Assembly: GCA_003952965.2 (NCBI GenBank)
Contig: CM025855.1
Span: 30,465,938 to 30,529,937 of the forward strand
Direction: 5' to 3'
Source: Morella rubra
Lineage: Eukaryota > Streptophyta > Magnoliopsida > Fagales > Myricaceae
DNA length: 64,000 nucleotides
A program made the translations under genes and the position numbers. The notes beneath the pieces were generated by a model. That model was not told where the DNA came from and did not search any database. It saw only the letters and a list, made by a program, of their open reading frames with translations. This document shows, piece after piece, positions 1 through 11,520 of this stretch. Each line of letters begins with the position of its first letter. Position 1 is the first letter of the stretch.

Positions 1-1342
1 AGCTTCAAAAGGTTCTTGGGCCGAGTCGGGCGAACCGGTCAAAATTTTGGTGCGCCAGTCGCTCATGGGCCAAGTTGGGCTCTCAGTAAACTTAAGGCCT
101 ACGGGTATACGGGGCGAATCCAATATGTTTCCTGGATTCAACTTCGACAGCTTGATATTTGGCAAAAATGAAAAGGAAATTTTCAGTGAAAGGAAATTTT
201 TTTACAAATCCGACATATGATATATTTTAAAAAACTTAACATAAATTTTAACACCTCTTCACATCAAACTTTAATCATGTTTCACATAAATTAATATTTT
301 TTAAAAAAATTACATCAAATTATTTCTCTTTACACATATTTTTAAATTTTAATAAAATTAATTTATAATTAAATATCTTTAAATTTCACTCACGTTCCGC
401 AACACCAACATCTATGAATCTTTTTAAAAAAAAAAAAAAAAAACTTCAATCAATTAACACTATAAACTTTTTTACAAATTTTAAAGAAGGAAAGCTTCTC
501 CACTTCATTCTAAACGTGTTCTTTGGCGCTTCTTCTACGCACTTCTCAGAACGCCAATACGCACCATTGGATTGCGGACGATGTTTAATTGCCCAATTTT
601 TTCTTCCTCCTTTCCCCGATTTGGAAAAAAAGCTCTCGATTTGCAGGGACTCAAGAACGATGAAGAAGCCTCTCTCGCAGCGGTGGCACAGGCTCGACGG
701 GCCGGGCCCACAGCGACTATTGTTTCGTCGGCGTATTCTCTTCGGTCTCGGAGGATTTCTGTAAAACTTCTCTAAGGAGTATTTTTTGATTTGGAAGGCG
801 TTCTCCAAATCTCGGAGGCCGTTCGACTGATCTACTGAATGGAAATTTGTTCTCTTTCCTCTCTTCGCTTCTTGGAAAGAGTGAGAACTGGCTTTCTCAC
901 CACTGTCATAATTTTTTCGAATCGTTTCAATTCAAGTTGTCATGAAGCTATCTGGGACTGATCAGGGAGTATTTCGTTAGCCCCAACGAACTCCAAGTCA
1001 CATCTATTTATAGGTGTGTCTTTGGCTTTTCGGAAGAGTTGCATCGTTTCTGATACAACGCCTCCATAGGCATGCGGTGCATGCGACACCACCCTTCAAA
1101 GGGTCGTGTCCCTTAATGAGCCGAGACATCACAGTTAAAAAACAACATTGAATTCTATTTGGCTCACTTCTCCGCTGAATGTCCTCGATAACTACCTTAT
1201 CCACGATTTTTTATTTGGCTTGCATCGTATAACTAGCGAATGTCTATCTTGAATTCTTCTAACTTACCGGAGACCTTTGTTTTCGGGGATAGTGGTTTAC
1301 ACAAAGTCGACAGATAAATACACCATTGTTATCGGGCACAAC
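1..1342. other. Upstream region of the HVA22 gene
   Basis: No protein-coding gene is recognised here. About 180-400 is very AT-rich and resembles a second AT-rich stretch near 41.45-41.54 kb, so it is probably an old dispersed repeat. From about 480 to 1340 the composition is more balanced and may hold the promoter and 5' untranslated region of the HVA22 gene that follows. The open frames on both strands match no family I know. Confidence 0.4.
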
Positions 1343-2867
1343 ATGATGGGGTCTTTTCTTTCAAGAGCCCTTCTGTATGTGAACAAGATGAAATTTTTTT
1401 TGGTATTTTTCATTTTCAGTAGCCCATGTGCTTGCTATACAGGAAAGCTAAAATTGCTAAAACTCGGATTTGCAGGCTGGTTTTTGGTTATGCTTATCCG
1501 GCTTATGAGTGCTTCAAAAGCGTAGAGAAGATCAAGCCAGAGATTGAGCAACTCCTGTTTTGGTGCCGCTACTGGTATGCGTCTTCGTCTTGTGCAAACA
1601 GGTCTAGATACAACCAAGCTTTGTGCTAAAATGTAACATCTCCTATATCTGCAGGATTATAGTTGCTATGCTGACAGTCTGCGAGAGAGTTGGTGATGCT
1701 TTCGTTTCTTGGTATGCAGTCCTGGAACACAGTGCAAATAAGTTTTTGTAATTTTCTTTTTCTTCTGAATACAGCACAAATAAGTCGATTTTCCTACCCT
1801 GGTACTCCACATTTGTTTTGGATCTCATGACGGGTGTGTGTGTGTGTGTGTTTTTTTTTTTTAATCTTCCTTTGTCAAGGCTACACTATAGAAGAAGAAG
1901 TTGGCCTATATATCTTTGGTACCCTAAAACCAAGGTAAGCATTGAACTTACAAGACTGTTGCGCTCCAATTTATCTTATCCTGTTGTTATGGTTATTCCA
2001 GAAATAAGGCTCTTTAACTGTTTTTAGGGAACGACATATGTCTACAATTCCTTCTTTCGGCCTTATGTGGCAAAACATGAAACGGAAATTGATCGCAACT
2101 TGCTGGAGTTGAGGATTAAGGCTGAGAACATTGCAACTGTTTATTGGAAAAGGGGTCTGAGTTATGCCCAGTTATGGTTCTTTCAGATTCTCCAGTATGT
2201 TTCTTCTCAGTCAGCAGCTCTGCCTTATTCTAATCAGGTACTCACGAACAAGGGGAAGTAGCATGATGATCTTGTTGATTTATTTATTGCATGCTCCTTG
2301 TTCTAATTGTTAAATTGGAAGAAAGATCGATATGGTTGTTCTGCTTATTCGTTGAAACTGTTTAGACCCACTTCTTATATCGCCATCTTTTGTTTAGCAA
2401 AGGACTCCCAAGTTGTTGGAATTAAGGCTTTTTTTATGTAATGGAGACCTTATTTGTGTACACATGGTACTAAGATTATCGTCGAGTAATTTTGGTTCAT
2501 TGAGTCTGAATCCATAGCCTCTATTGATATGCAAAGGTTAAGATGCTCCTACTAGTAACAATAGTATGAGGGCCTCATTGTTTTCACTCCAACCCTCTGG
2601 AATTCATTTGCTCTGCAGCCCAAAAGATCTCTCTCGGACTCATCTATCTTTTCAACACAGCAACAGCATGAACAGGGTAAACATATAAAAATATCTGATC
2701 AATCTGAAGCCGAAGCCGAAGCCGAAGCCAGTAACCAAGCAACAGCGAGTGAAAAAGAAGCACAAGGTGGAGATGCAGATTCTTCTCAGCAGAAAACCAT
2801 TGGTAAGGAAGCTATCCGGCTCACACGAGGAAAATGGAAGATCTTCCAGACTGCAATAAACAACTAA
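1343..2867 (+). CDS. HVA22: HVA22-like (TB2/DP1/REEP family) membrane protein
   Basis: HVA22 proteins are small ER membrane hairpin proteins of the REEP/Yop1 family. They shape tubular ER and act in vesicle traffic, and several are induced by ABA or stress. Six exons can be joined in frame with GT-AG borders: 1343-1374, 1476-1574, 1655-1711, 1880-1934, 2028-2237 and 2619-2867, giving 233 aa. The start MMGSFLSRALL matches the usual HVA22 start. It is followed by FGYAYPAYECFKSVEK, PEIEQL, the ERVGDAFVSW stretch, IYLWYPKTK and FRPYVAKHETEIDRNLLEL. The C-terminal exon is low-complexity, with an EA-repeat (AEAEAEA) and acidic/Gln-rich sequence, as in the long HVA22 i/j type. Oddity: exon 4 opens with HYRRRSWP where the family normally has a PLYSEAKLAFF-like stretch, so it is about three residues short and locally scrambled while the frame stays open. 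Family assignment is firm; exon 4 is less certain. Confidence 0.88.
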
Positions 2868-3060
2868 AAGTAGGTGTCCTGCCTTCATTTCCACTGTATA
2901 TGCAGGATTGTAGCCAGTACTTTGGGGCACATAATATATTAATATTTAGCAATAGCATATATTTTGCACAGATAAATATCAGGTATTTAACATCTTAGTG
3001 AAGACTGAATGACCACAAGCTACTTTTTTGGAAGAGAACTTAGACAAATCTTCAATTACT

Positions 3061-3242
3061 AGTAGGTTGTTCGGTTGTGGTGTTTTTTGAGAATTTTTTG
3101 TGTTTTGAGAATTTTTAGGTGATGTTAACTTTATTGGTATGCGTGTTGTAGTTATTTTTATGTGGTGTTAAAAATAATGTTTGGTTGTAGAATTTTTTTA
3201 TTTCAAAAAAATCCTGAAATTTTTTTTAACCGAACAGACTCT
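3061..3242. mobile_element. Short MITE-like element, possibly Tourist (PIF/Harbinger)-like
   Basis: The two ends are inverted copies of each other. The left end reads GGTTGTTCGGTT and the reverse complement of the right end reads AGTCTGTTCGGTT. The interior is T-rich on the left and A-rich on the right, with no coding capacity. A (G/C)TGTT(T/C)GGTT end is typical of Tourist-like MITEs. The expected 3-bp target duplication is not clear, so the exact borders are approximate. Confidence 0.45.
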
Positions 3243-3954
3243 AGGAATCTTACATGAATCATCTCAGCCTATTGTATTATTTTTCCTATAGGAAGGTGTT
3301 GATTTGGATAAACAATTTTCGCACCCTATGCATGATACAATCTTGGGTCTGAGTCTCATTTTTATTCCCTCTAGTTTTTGGAGACTGAAAACCCTCTGAA
3401 GTTTTATCCACTTTCATCTCGATACTAGTGATTTATGGAGTATAATTTCTTTTATTTTTTTGAAGTAGAACAAGCAAAAACTTTCGGGGATGGGGGACTT
3501 TTGACCAGTTACCATTAGGAACTGACATTCTTTGTAGAGGGGGTGAAAAAAGCTCGAGGAACGATCAGCCTGATTGGACCGTCCGCCAGCAGGAAACGAT
3601 AATTCAGATGGTCCAACCGAAGGAAATCGGGTGAAATATGCCGGTTGGATAAGGCAGTTTAAAGTCAAGACGCTTACCCCCCTCGTGTTGCCACGTGGGA
3701 GGCAATCGTAGGAGGGGCGACTTATTCTTCATGCTTCAAGTTTATAGACCAATAAACGCTCGACACCTTTACTAATGCAGTAAGCCCACATGCCTTGGAT
3801 AAACACTGATAGGCAGGAAGGCTAAAAATGCCTTTTTAGCCACGTAAGCTTTGCACGTCTTTTATTTTTTTATTTTCTTAAATATGTTTAAATTAGATAA
3901 CTTGGATTTACCTTAAGTGCGATTGATTTCAAAAAAATTACTCTAAAGCCACCT

Positions 3955-3979
3955 CATATATATATATATATATATATAT
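3955..3979. repeat. (AT)n microsatellite
   Basis: An uninterrupted AT dinucleotide run of about 12 units in the intergenic region upstream of the EF-hand gene. Confidence 0.9.
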
Positions 3980-5077
3980 TTTTATATTAACAAACCTGCC
4001 CCCACTTTTGTTTTGAACAAAATTGTAGAATTATGAAAGCATTTTAGTACATAGGTTTAAAAGAATTATGAGATCCTATTGATTTTGGATCATGTTGTTG
4101 ATTCCCAATTGTGGCTAAAACATAAGGAATTTTCCATTGTCGATTGCAAAGACGCTTTTTCCAAAGTTGTGAATTTTCCATTCTATTTTTTTTCTGTTGA
4201 AACGTTGACAGTACATAAAAAGGACTAACCTTTTGTGCCCACGGGCTCAACCTTTTGTGTTTCGGACTTTATGGTCCCAGGGCCACGTAACTTACGTACG
4301 AGACACGCACAGAATCCGGCCCGATTAGACTGGCACGACACTACGTGTCGTTCACAAACGGGCCTACCAAAGCAAAAGAATTTGGACTCTGGTGGTCTTG
4401 GCGAGCCTTTCCTCGAGTCTCCCAAACCGCCCCACGTGTCCCAGCTACACACCCTTCTCAGTGCCACCAGTCTCTTCCAGTTAGGCCGCGTTTGCTTCGA
4501 CCTTTTTGCTAACGCTTTTCCTTGGTGGGTTTGTTTTCTAACGTGGAAAACATGTCCAAAGAAGAATCCAGAAAAACTGTTTCTTAAAAGTCTAATTAAA
4601 ATTTTGTGTCGAAATATGAAGTGGCAGTCTCTGTCTCCTTCTCTTCCTCCTCGTTATTCAGGGTCATACGTAAAATTTACTTTTTCTTTTTAATTAAAAT
4701 ACATAAGAAAAAAACTTATTTTGAGCAAGTGGGCCAGATAAAAATTATTTTAAATACATAAAAATTTGCACACATGTAAAAGTCAAAAGTGGGGTTCTAC
4801 TTCTAAACGGCATCCATCTGAAATCAGACTTACGTTTCCCACACTCCCTGAAAGAACACACCCACCAGCTCTCTGTCACTCTCTCTCTTAATTAAGGCCA
4901 AGATTGGAGATCCATATTGCAGAAGCAAAGGCAGCCTCTTATAATCTTCTGATCATCCAAAGCAAGTATTCTCACTTTAACTCGTGTCTGACTCACGAGA
5001 CTCAAGCCAAGCCCTTCACTCACAGGTCTCACAAGAAAGCGGGGATTTATCCGATCCCAGAAACAGAAAAGCAGCGA

Positions 5078-8000
5078 ATGGAGACTCCTTCAGGCGCACA
5101 CATGAAGAAAAGCGTAGAACATGGACAGGTGCTGGACGGTTCGGATATAATGGAGTTGGTTGAAAACGAGGAGGTGTTTAGCAATTTCGTGGACCTTAAG
5201 TTCCATGAGCTGGATAGGGATAGAGATGGTAAGCTCTCCGTGAAGGAACTCGAACCTGCCGTTGCTGATATTGGTGCTGCTTTGGGTTTGCCTACTCAGG
5301 GCGCTTCCGCTGAATCCGATCACATTTATTCTGAGGTTTGTGTCTCATTTCTCTTACTCCCTCTTAGTTCTTTTCCTGTTTGAGGTCTAGGTATAGATGT
5401 CTGTTTAAGGCCACAGGAGTTAGATAAAAGATAGGGCTCAAGTTTGAAGATAAAATTTGCTGCATATTAGTCGTTTTAATCTTTACTTTTTCTTCTTATG
5501 TTTTGTGTTTTGGTATTTTAACCCCATTGTTCGGTAGATAAACAATTCTAAGGTAAAAAAGAAAGATGCCTCTAGTTCTGCAACGGTTTCTTATTCTTTT
5601 GTGTACTCATTCACACTCGTAGAGAAGGTGGTATTGGAAACCAAACGTTTCCAATATTTTAGCAAATTGAGAAATGAAGCTTGTAATTTTTTTCTTTTCC
5701 TTCTTCCCTTTTTTGTGGGAAAAAAAAAGGCAAGAGGCAGTTTTGGCCCTTGGAAACAACCTGAGGAAGTTTCCGCAGACCTTACAGAGTTAGGTATCGC
5801 CCTGGGAAAATCACCATAATGAGAGTTGAACCCAGCAATTTAACGAAGGAAATGAACATATTTATCACTAATCGATCTATAATTGCCGTAGTGCTATGTG
5901 ATCAACTTTTGTGACAAAGTTCTTGTTGTCTCGGGAAAGATAGGGAACAGATATCTATTTGTTTTGCGAGTTCCAAACCAGTTTGCGCAGAACGGCAGAA
6001 GATAAGGTTTCACGTAAGCTTTGACTTCTAAAGCTCTTGGTTACGTTCGGTGGTGTTCTACTAATCCATTATCCTTAAAAAAAAATTATTTTTGCGCTTA
6101 ATTTAATTCGTGGGTAGCAACCTATTTGCAAGTTGCACCGCAATCCCATGTCTTTGCCCACCTGCCCCTGAAAAGACGGTGCCAAACCTTAATGTGTATT
6201 TTAAATCTTTTCGGTAGGAGTAGTTTTTATTGCTGATCATTTAAGTTTCAAATGGTTGCACTAGCGTTCTTGGGGTTATTTATAGGAATACCCATTTTCA
6301 ACATTTCCATATCTAGCCAAGTCGAGAGACATCCAACCTATGATTTAACTTTGTCGGTGTTGTGGGACTTGGGACTTTTCTTTTCTGTTGAGCTTTTCTT
6401 TTCCAACTTACTTTCGTGCTTTTTCTAAACTTTTCTATGGGGAATCTAGTGACGAATGCTGTGGAAACCATACCTTTTCTTCTCCTTTATAGTAATCTTG
6501 ACTAGCTAATAAATGATTAAGGGAGCCGACCTGTATTACAAATCAAGTGTTTCTGCGAGGACAAGCAAAAATGTTTATAATGGACTTGCTTTGTGGAAAA
6601 GCAACAATGATGTACTCCCTCCTTTTTTTCTTTTTTTCTGGAAGCAGTAATCTTAACTGACCCGCTAGTGCTTCCTGATGTTGTAAGCACAAGATTTTAA
6701 AATATAAAGTTACCTGTTTTGCGCATGATAAACGAGGAAGCACTGTAGCTTTTATCTCTTGGCCTAGATACAAACAGGTCCTGCTCGTGAGTGGCGATGA
6801 AAAAATTGACATTGTTCTTGCCTGCTCTTTTCTTCCTAAAACCCCAAAGAAAGAGTGTGTGTGAGTAGTTACTAGAAACGTGAAAGGGACCTTTTAATTT
6901 GATAAATCTAGTGGAAATCGATCAAGCATGAAATGGACAGTCATACTTTACAACTATACATTTAAATTGATTCAGAATGAAAGAACAACGTATTTGCCCT
7001 GTCTTTTGATGTGATTGTCCTGTTCTCTGCCAATTCATTCTAAAGTGGTCCTAGAAAGCTCTGTTTTGAATAAAATAAAGCCTCCGTACTCGCATGAGCT
7101 CTAATGACCTTATGTTATCCAGGTCTTGAATGAATTCACACATGGCAAAACAAGAAACAGTGAGCAAGACTGAGTTCAAAGAGGTTCTTTCAGACATATT
7201 AGGCATTAGGCTGCTGCTGCTTGAAGCGGGATCCTGTTGTGATCTCCGATTGATGGAGAAGACCTCCTTGAATTCATCATGGGCTCAAATTTTGAGGCAG
7301 AGATGGTCTCTATATATTCGCAGATAGACTCACAAGATATTATATCACTCCATGACAAAATAATTAAGGCTTTCGAAAAAATTAGCGTGGATCAAGGGAT
7401 GCCTCCTCCTTCGGATTCTTGGGTAATTGATTCTTTCTCTATCAAGCTTCCATTTTCAGCTCAGACCAACTTATTATTGCATATAGGAAGATCGTCAATG
7501 GAAAGTGCTAACTTCTTGTGCTAGTCCTGTTCAAAGTGGTGAATAGCATCATCCAATAACTTACTAAGCATCGTTGCTGCTTTAAGTGTGGATTTTTGTG
7601 CAGACTCTTAGTAAGAAGAATTTCCTTGCCAATCAAAAGATATTTGCATGTTCACCATATCTTTTCTTTATATTTTCTGGGTTCTTTTTCTTGTAGGTAA
7701 TGAAAAACATTGTCAACAACAGCATTGCAATCCTGTTTGATAGGGACAAACTTGAACAAACCTTGAGTTCTCAAGTAAACATTTTTGTGGTAAATCAAAG
7801 AGCAGCTGTGTGGCCCATAAAAATTCTCAAGTGGGAAAGGTGATTTGTTGCAACCATTTAAACATTGCACCCTTTGACGATTAATTAAGTTTATACACCA
7901 ATTTTTTGCAGACTCACGACTACCATTTTTACATTCATGCCTTACCCTTATAAATCAAATGATATATGCCTTGCATATATTGAAGATTATTGTCAATTCA

Positions 8001-9080
8001 TTAAATTTTTCAAGTATATTGTCAAATGGAGAGTGCAAAGTGTTTAATATTAGTAGTTGGAGGGTGTAATGTGTCAAAATGGGTAGTTTAGGGTGCAAAG
8101 TGTATATTGGTAGTTTGAGGGTGCAATGTCTTAAAGATGGTAGTTTGGAGTGCAATGTGTCACTACTCCGGTAGTTTGTAGGTGAAAATTGTATTTTCCC
8201 CCCTTTTTTAATATAAAACTCTTAATGGAGACCTTACTTTTGGGAACTACATAACACAATCTATTGTGTATTGCAGATATTGAATGCAGCTTTAGAGAAT
8301 GTACCAAAAGATCGTAATGAGAAAATGTCTAAGGAGTATCTGAGAGTGGCGCTGGATGTTGTAGCGCCATCAGCAGGTCTGCCTCCAATTGGTGCAGTCG
8401 AAGAGGTATGTTGCTATACTCACAGCTCACTTATCTACAGTTGAAACTTAATGGAACTCGAATTAATCCATGCAAAAATATAAAACCTGCATTTGTTTGT
8501 TGATTCCTTGAATAATATTCGAAGGTTGTGAATTATGATCTAGCTGTTTGATGCAAAAATGTGCATAATTTCCCTTATGACCAAGATGTAGCTCTCCACT
8601 TATATGTTCTGCATTAGTGTCCCCAACATGCTTGCGAAAGGGATAAAAGAAAGTAGTATTTGAGGATATGTTAAGTTGGAGTTACTATGGCGAATCTACT
8701 AAACAGCAAAGTAATTCAGACTGGAATAGGACTGACTTGAGTTAGTTTCTTTTTGGCTGAGAAGACTGACAGGAGTCTCTGGGCTTGTTTTGACCATTTG
8801 TAATCTCATTGCTTGGTTTCTCCCTCATACAACAACGGATACTGATAGATATATTCCGTTGGAAACTATACAGATGGACAAGGTTGTCATTGATGCTTGT
8901 AAGATGATGAACGCGGATGATGGAAAGATGGCTAAAGAAGATGAGTTCAAGAAAATATTGGCAAGTGTTCTGGGGAGTATAATGTTGCAACTAGAAGGCA
9001 ACCCAATTTCAGTTTCGACAAATTCTGTGGTTCATGAGCCTCTGGCCTCCTCTTCTACACTTTTGCAGCCATCTGCTTAG
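5078..9080 (+). CDS. EF-hand calcium-binding family protein, exon 2 out of frame
   Basis: This belongs to a plant EF-hand protein family of uncharacterised role. The exons I can place are 5078-5335, 7123-7422, 7697-7774, 8277-8405 and 8874-9080. Exon 1 has a canonical loop at about residues 47-58, DRDRDGKLSVKE, with all ligand positions filled. The last exon has a shortened, probably non-binding second loop (NADDGKMAKEDE) and ends in EPLASSSTLLQPSA, a strongly conserved family tail. Exon 2 clearly encodes the family's middle region, but its codons lie in three different frames. An extra A in the GGCAAAACAAG stretch near 7145 leads to a TGA at 7171-7173, and further indels lie near 7200 and 7245. 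The total length is still 300 nt, so the exon's ends are in phase. As written the product would stop after 102 aa. Exon 3 is short and poorly matched. The ATG at 5078 is preferred over the in-frame upstream ATG at 4904, which lacks family similarity. It is either a recent pseudogene or carries assembly errors. Confidence 0.75.
8026..8190. repeat. Imperfect ~36-bp minisatellite in an EF-hand intron
   Basis: Four to five degenerate units with a core like GGTAGTTTGAGGGTGCAATG follow one another. The cores start near 8018, 8050, 8083, 8112, 8140 and 8169. The units vary by substitutions and small gaps. It sits in the intron between exons 3 and 4 of the EF-hand gene and has no coding capacity. Confidence 0.7.
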
Positions 9081-9630
9081 TGGTACCAACTCAATGTCTC
9101 TTGCAGTTAAACTGTGTGCTAGCATAATGATAACAAAAAGAAGCGGAACAATAAAATTTTGTTAGGGTAATGACGACTAGTTATAAGTTGTGTATTTGGG
9201 TATTGTGCAGTTAAATTGAATGTGCTAATTATTGTTGTACTTAAATATGAATGTGTAGAAGGAAGTGGAGCTAAGAATTGCCATTAATTGTCATCCACCG
9301 GTTCTTTTATTTCGCTGAAAAGTTCATCACAAGACGCAAGAGCATTCTCCGATTCTTCTTCTAAAAGATAAAGTGATACATAGGCTAGAGCTCGATTCTT
9401 TGACAAAAGAAGAGGGGAAGTTCATCGAACTACTGTTGAAATCCCAGCACGAAAACCTCGTTAAAAGCGCATTTCCTGATACTTAGACGGCTAAGTGCAT
9501 CAACTTTCCTATTTTAGATATTTGAAAGTGTCATTCATAAATATAAAAAAGAGAAAAGATATTTGGAAGTTCCATCCATTTCATCCGCAGCAAAGCCCCT
9601 TCGAACTTCATAATGTTGTATTCTTCAACA
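9081..9630. other. Convergent 3' region between EF-hand and XIP genes
   Basis: The EF-hand gene (+) and the first XIP gene (-) converge here, so this stretch should hold both 3' untranslated regions. An AATAAA at about 9149 could be the EF-hand polyadenylation signal. No other gene is seen. Confidence 0.5.
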
Positions 9631-10627
9631 TCAATGCTCCGCCTTGGGTAAAGTCGTGAAGAAAAAATAATAAACGAAGCAAGCAAAAAAGGGGCCCAAC
9701 CAGAATACCCAATGGCCATGCCATAGTTGGCCTCCTTGCAACAGTGCCGGGCCTAAGCACCTTGCAGGGTTCAGGCCAGCACCAGCGTAGCCAACCTTCC
9801 CGGTTACAACAATCGAGACATAAACTGCTAATGCAACGGACGCTGCTATCACAATACAAACCATAGTTAATCCAAGTTCTTTGTACCTCTTCTGGTCGAA
9901 TGCCACTGTGATACCAAGCAAAAGTATCAAAAAGGTACACGCAAACTCTAACATTAGCGCAGTCCCCAGGCTTACCCCAGACCCGTTGCTGTCGATAGCA
10001 CAGCCACCTAAAGAAAACTTCTGAACGGCATCAGGGCTCATCACACACTTGAGTAAACGAAAACCCGTTATCGAGCCAATGCATTGGGCCAAGACATAGA
10101 CACATGCGCGAACAGGGGTTATCAGACCCTTGAGGGCAGCAATGAATGAGACAACCGGATTCAAATGGCCTCCAGATAGAGGAACTATTGCCAAGAGGAA
10201 GAAGAAAGCAACAATGAAGACAACAACCGGGACGAGCAGCTTGGGTTCGACCCCATGAGATTCGAAGCACGAGATGATGGAAGTAGTAAGTGTGAACATG
10301 AAGAAGGCCATTGCCACGCATTCTGTAAAGGCCGCCCTCCACAGCTGAAAGAAGAAACCGACAGTGAAACATAGATCCTACTATTCTTAGGAAGTTAATT
10401 TGCACGAAAAACATAATAACGGATTGATAGAACTGTTGCTAGGGGAAACAGAAAAAATTGTCAGGGACTAACTGGTATGAGCAATCTTGTGAACACAGAT
10501 AAATCAAGCTTACCTCAGATGAGTAAATTTCATGGGCACCAATGGAGGAAAGAAAACTTGTCTTTGGAGAGTCTGTCACTGATTTCCTAGACTCTTGATC
10601 AGCTTGGTAAGAGATATCAACAGCCAT
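9631..10627 (-). CDS. XIP: X-intrinsic protein (XIP) aquaporin, NPV variant
   Basis: XIPs are plasma-membrane channels of the plant major intrinsic protein superfamily. They move small uncharged solutes such as glycerol, urea, boric acid or hydrogen peroxide, usually with poor water transport. Two exons, 10514-10627 and 9631-10344, join with clean GT-AG borders to give 275 aa. Exon 1 encodes a 38-residue soluble N terminus; exon 2 encodes all six helices. The first pore motif is NPV (SGGHLNPVVSF) in place of NPA. The second is GAGLNPARCLGPAL, with the Cys after NPAR that marks XIPs. Loop C carries the XIP LGGC motif. By alignment to PIPs the LE1 and LE2 filter positions are Ala and Arg. The C terminus stops soon after helix 6 (TTLPKAEH), shorter than in the paralogue 2.3 kb away on the same strand. 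The ATG at 10627 is chosen because residues upstream of it do not look like the family. Confidence 0.92.
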
Positions 10628-11344
10628 GTCTTCAGCGGTATTCCTAGACACAAGAAAAAGGCAGGAAAGAGAGTTCACATGGAAGAAGCTAACAGAGCGT
10701 CGAACGTTTAACAAAAGCTTAGTGTACATATATACGTTTCTTCTTTTCTCTTATAATTTCCCCAGTGATTATGAGCTCCAACAGGAGAAGAGAAAGGAAA
10801 AGCCTGATTCGGTAGCATGGCCAAGCAGGGGGTGAGTACTGGGTTTGCACCCAGATCGGTACAGAAAGGAAAAAAGGGAGAATGGAAACCTGGAAAGGCT
10901 TACAGTACCTGTATAACAATCAGCTATCTATGCGAGTTTTGCATGCACTGAGGGATAAGATCTAACTTCTAGGGCATATTTATAACCCATAACCAGACGT
11001 CCTAAGAAGAATCTTTCCAAGAGAGGAATCTGGTCGATTCATGAATTGATAATAGCATCTTCTTCTACTGCATGCATTTACTTCCACGTTTGTGGGTGTC
11101 TCATTCCTCAAACGTGATAGGTTTAGCAACAAACCAGGGAAAGTTAAGTGGTCTGATTCAAATGAATAGTCGTTTTGACTAAAAACTATTGGGAGATTGT
11201 CAGAGCAGGAATCATATATTGATTCTTACCCTAGTGAAAACTACTTCTTGTAACAGGTACTTGTAGGTTCCTTATCAGAGACGTGCATGCGTAGCGAATT
11301 TTGGTTATACGGACGGCTCAAAACAATGTCTATTATTTTATGTG

Positions 11345-11520
11345 ATGTACGTACGTCTCTTTTCTTTTTCTCTTCTTCCATCCTTTCCAGCGTACGTAAT
11401 ATTATATGCGCTATATGACCCTTGGAATTAACTAGTTTACTACACACGTCACGTACGTACGACTAAAAATCATGCATGATTTTAATAAAAATCGTGATTT
11501 TTGTCAAAAGTACTTACGTA
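11345..11520. promoter_or_regulatory. Cluster of ACGT-core palindromes upstream of XIP
   Basis: Within about 175 bp there are GTACGTACGT, GCGTACGTAA, CACGTACGTACG and CTTACGTACC, plus a perfect TCATGCATGA palindrome (RY-like CATGCA). ACGT is the core bound by plant bZIP and some bHLH factors. The cluster lies 0.7-0.9 kb upstream of the first XIP start codon. The density is visible in the sequence; a regulatory role is inference. Confidence 0.35.

Larger units (their letters stand above)
2868..5077. other. Intergenic region with a MITE and promoter-like DNA
   Basis: No gene is recognised between the HVA22 and EF-hand genes. A small inverted-repeat element lies at about 3061-3242 and an AT dinucleotide run at 3955-3979. 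A GC-richer stretch at 4235-4460 has several ACGT cores, including one inside CCCACGTGTCC near 4430, which resembles an ABRE/G-box. It lies 600-850 bp upstream of the EF-hand start and could be regulatory. The long open frame across this stretch has no recognisable domain. Confidence 0.4.

Noticed and set aside
4235-4693. 152-residue open frame on the + strand
   Set aside because: No domain, no codon-like conservation that I recognise, and it sits in promoter-like DNA with ACGT cores.
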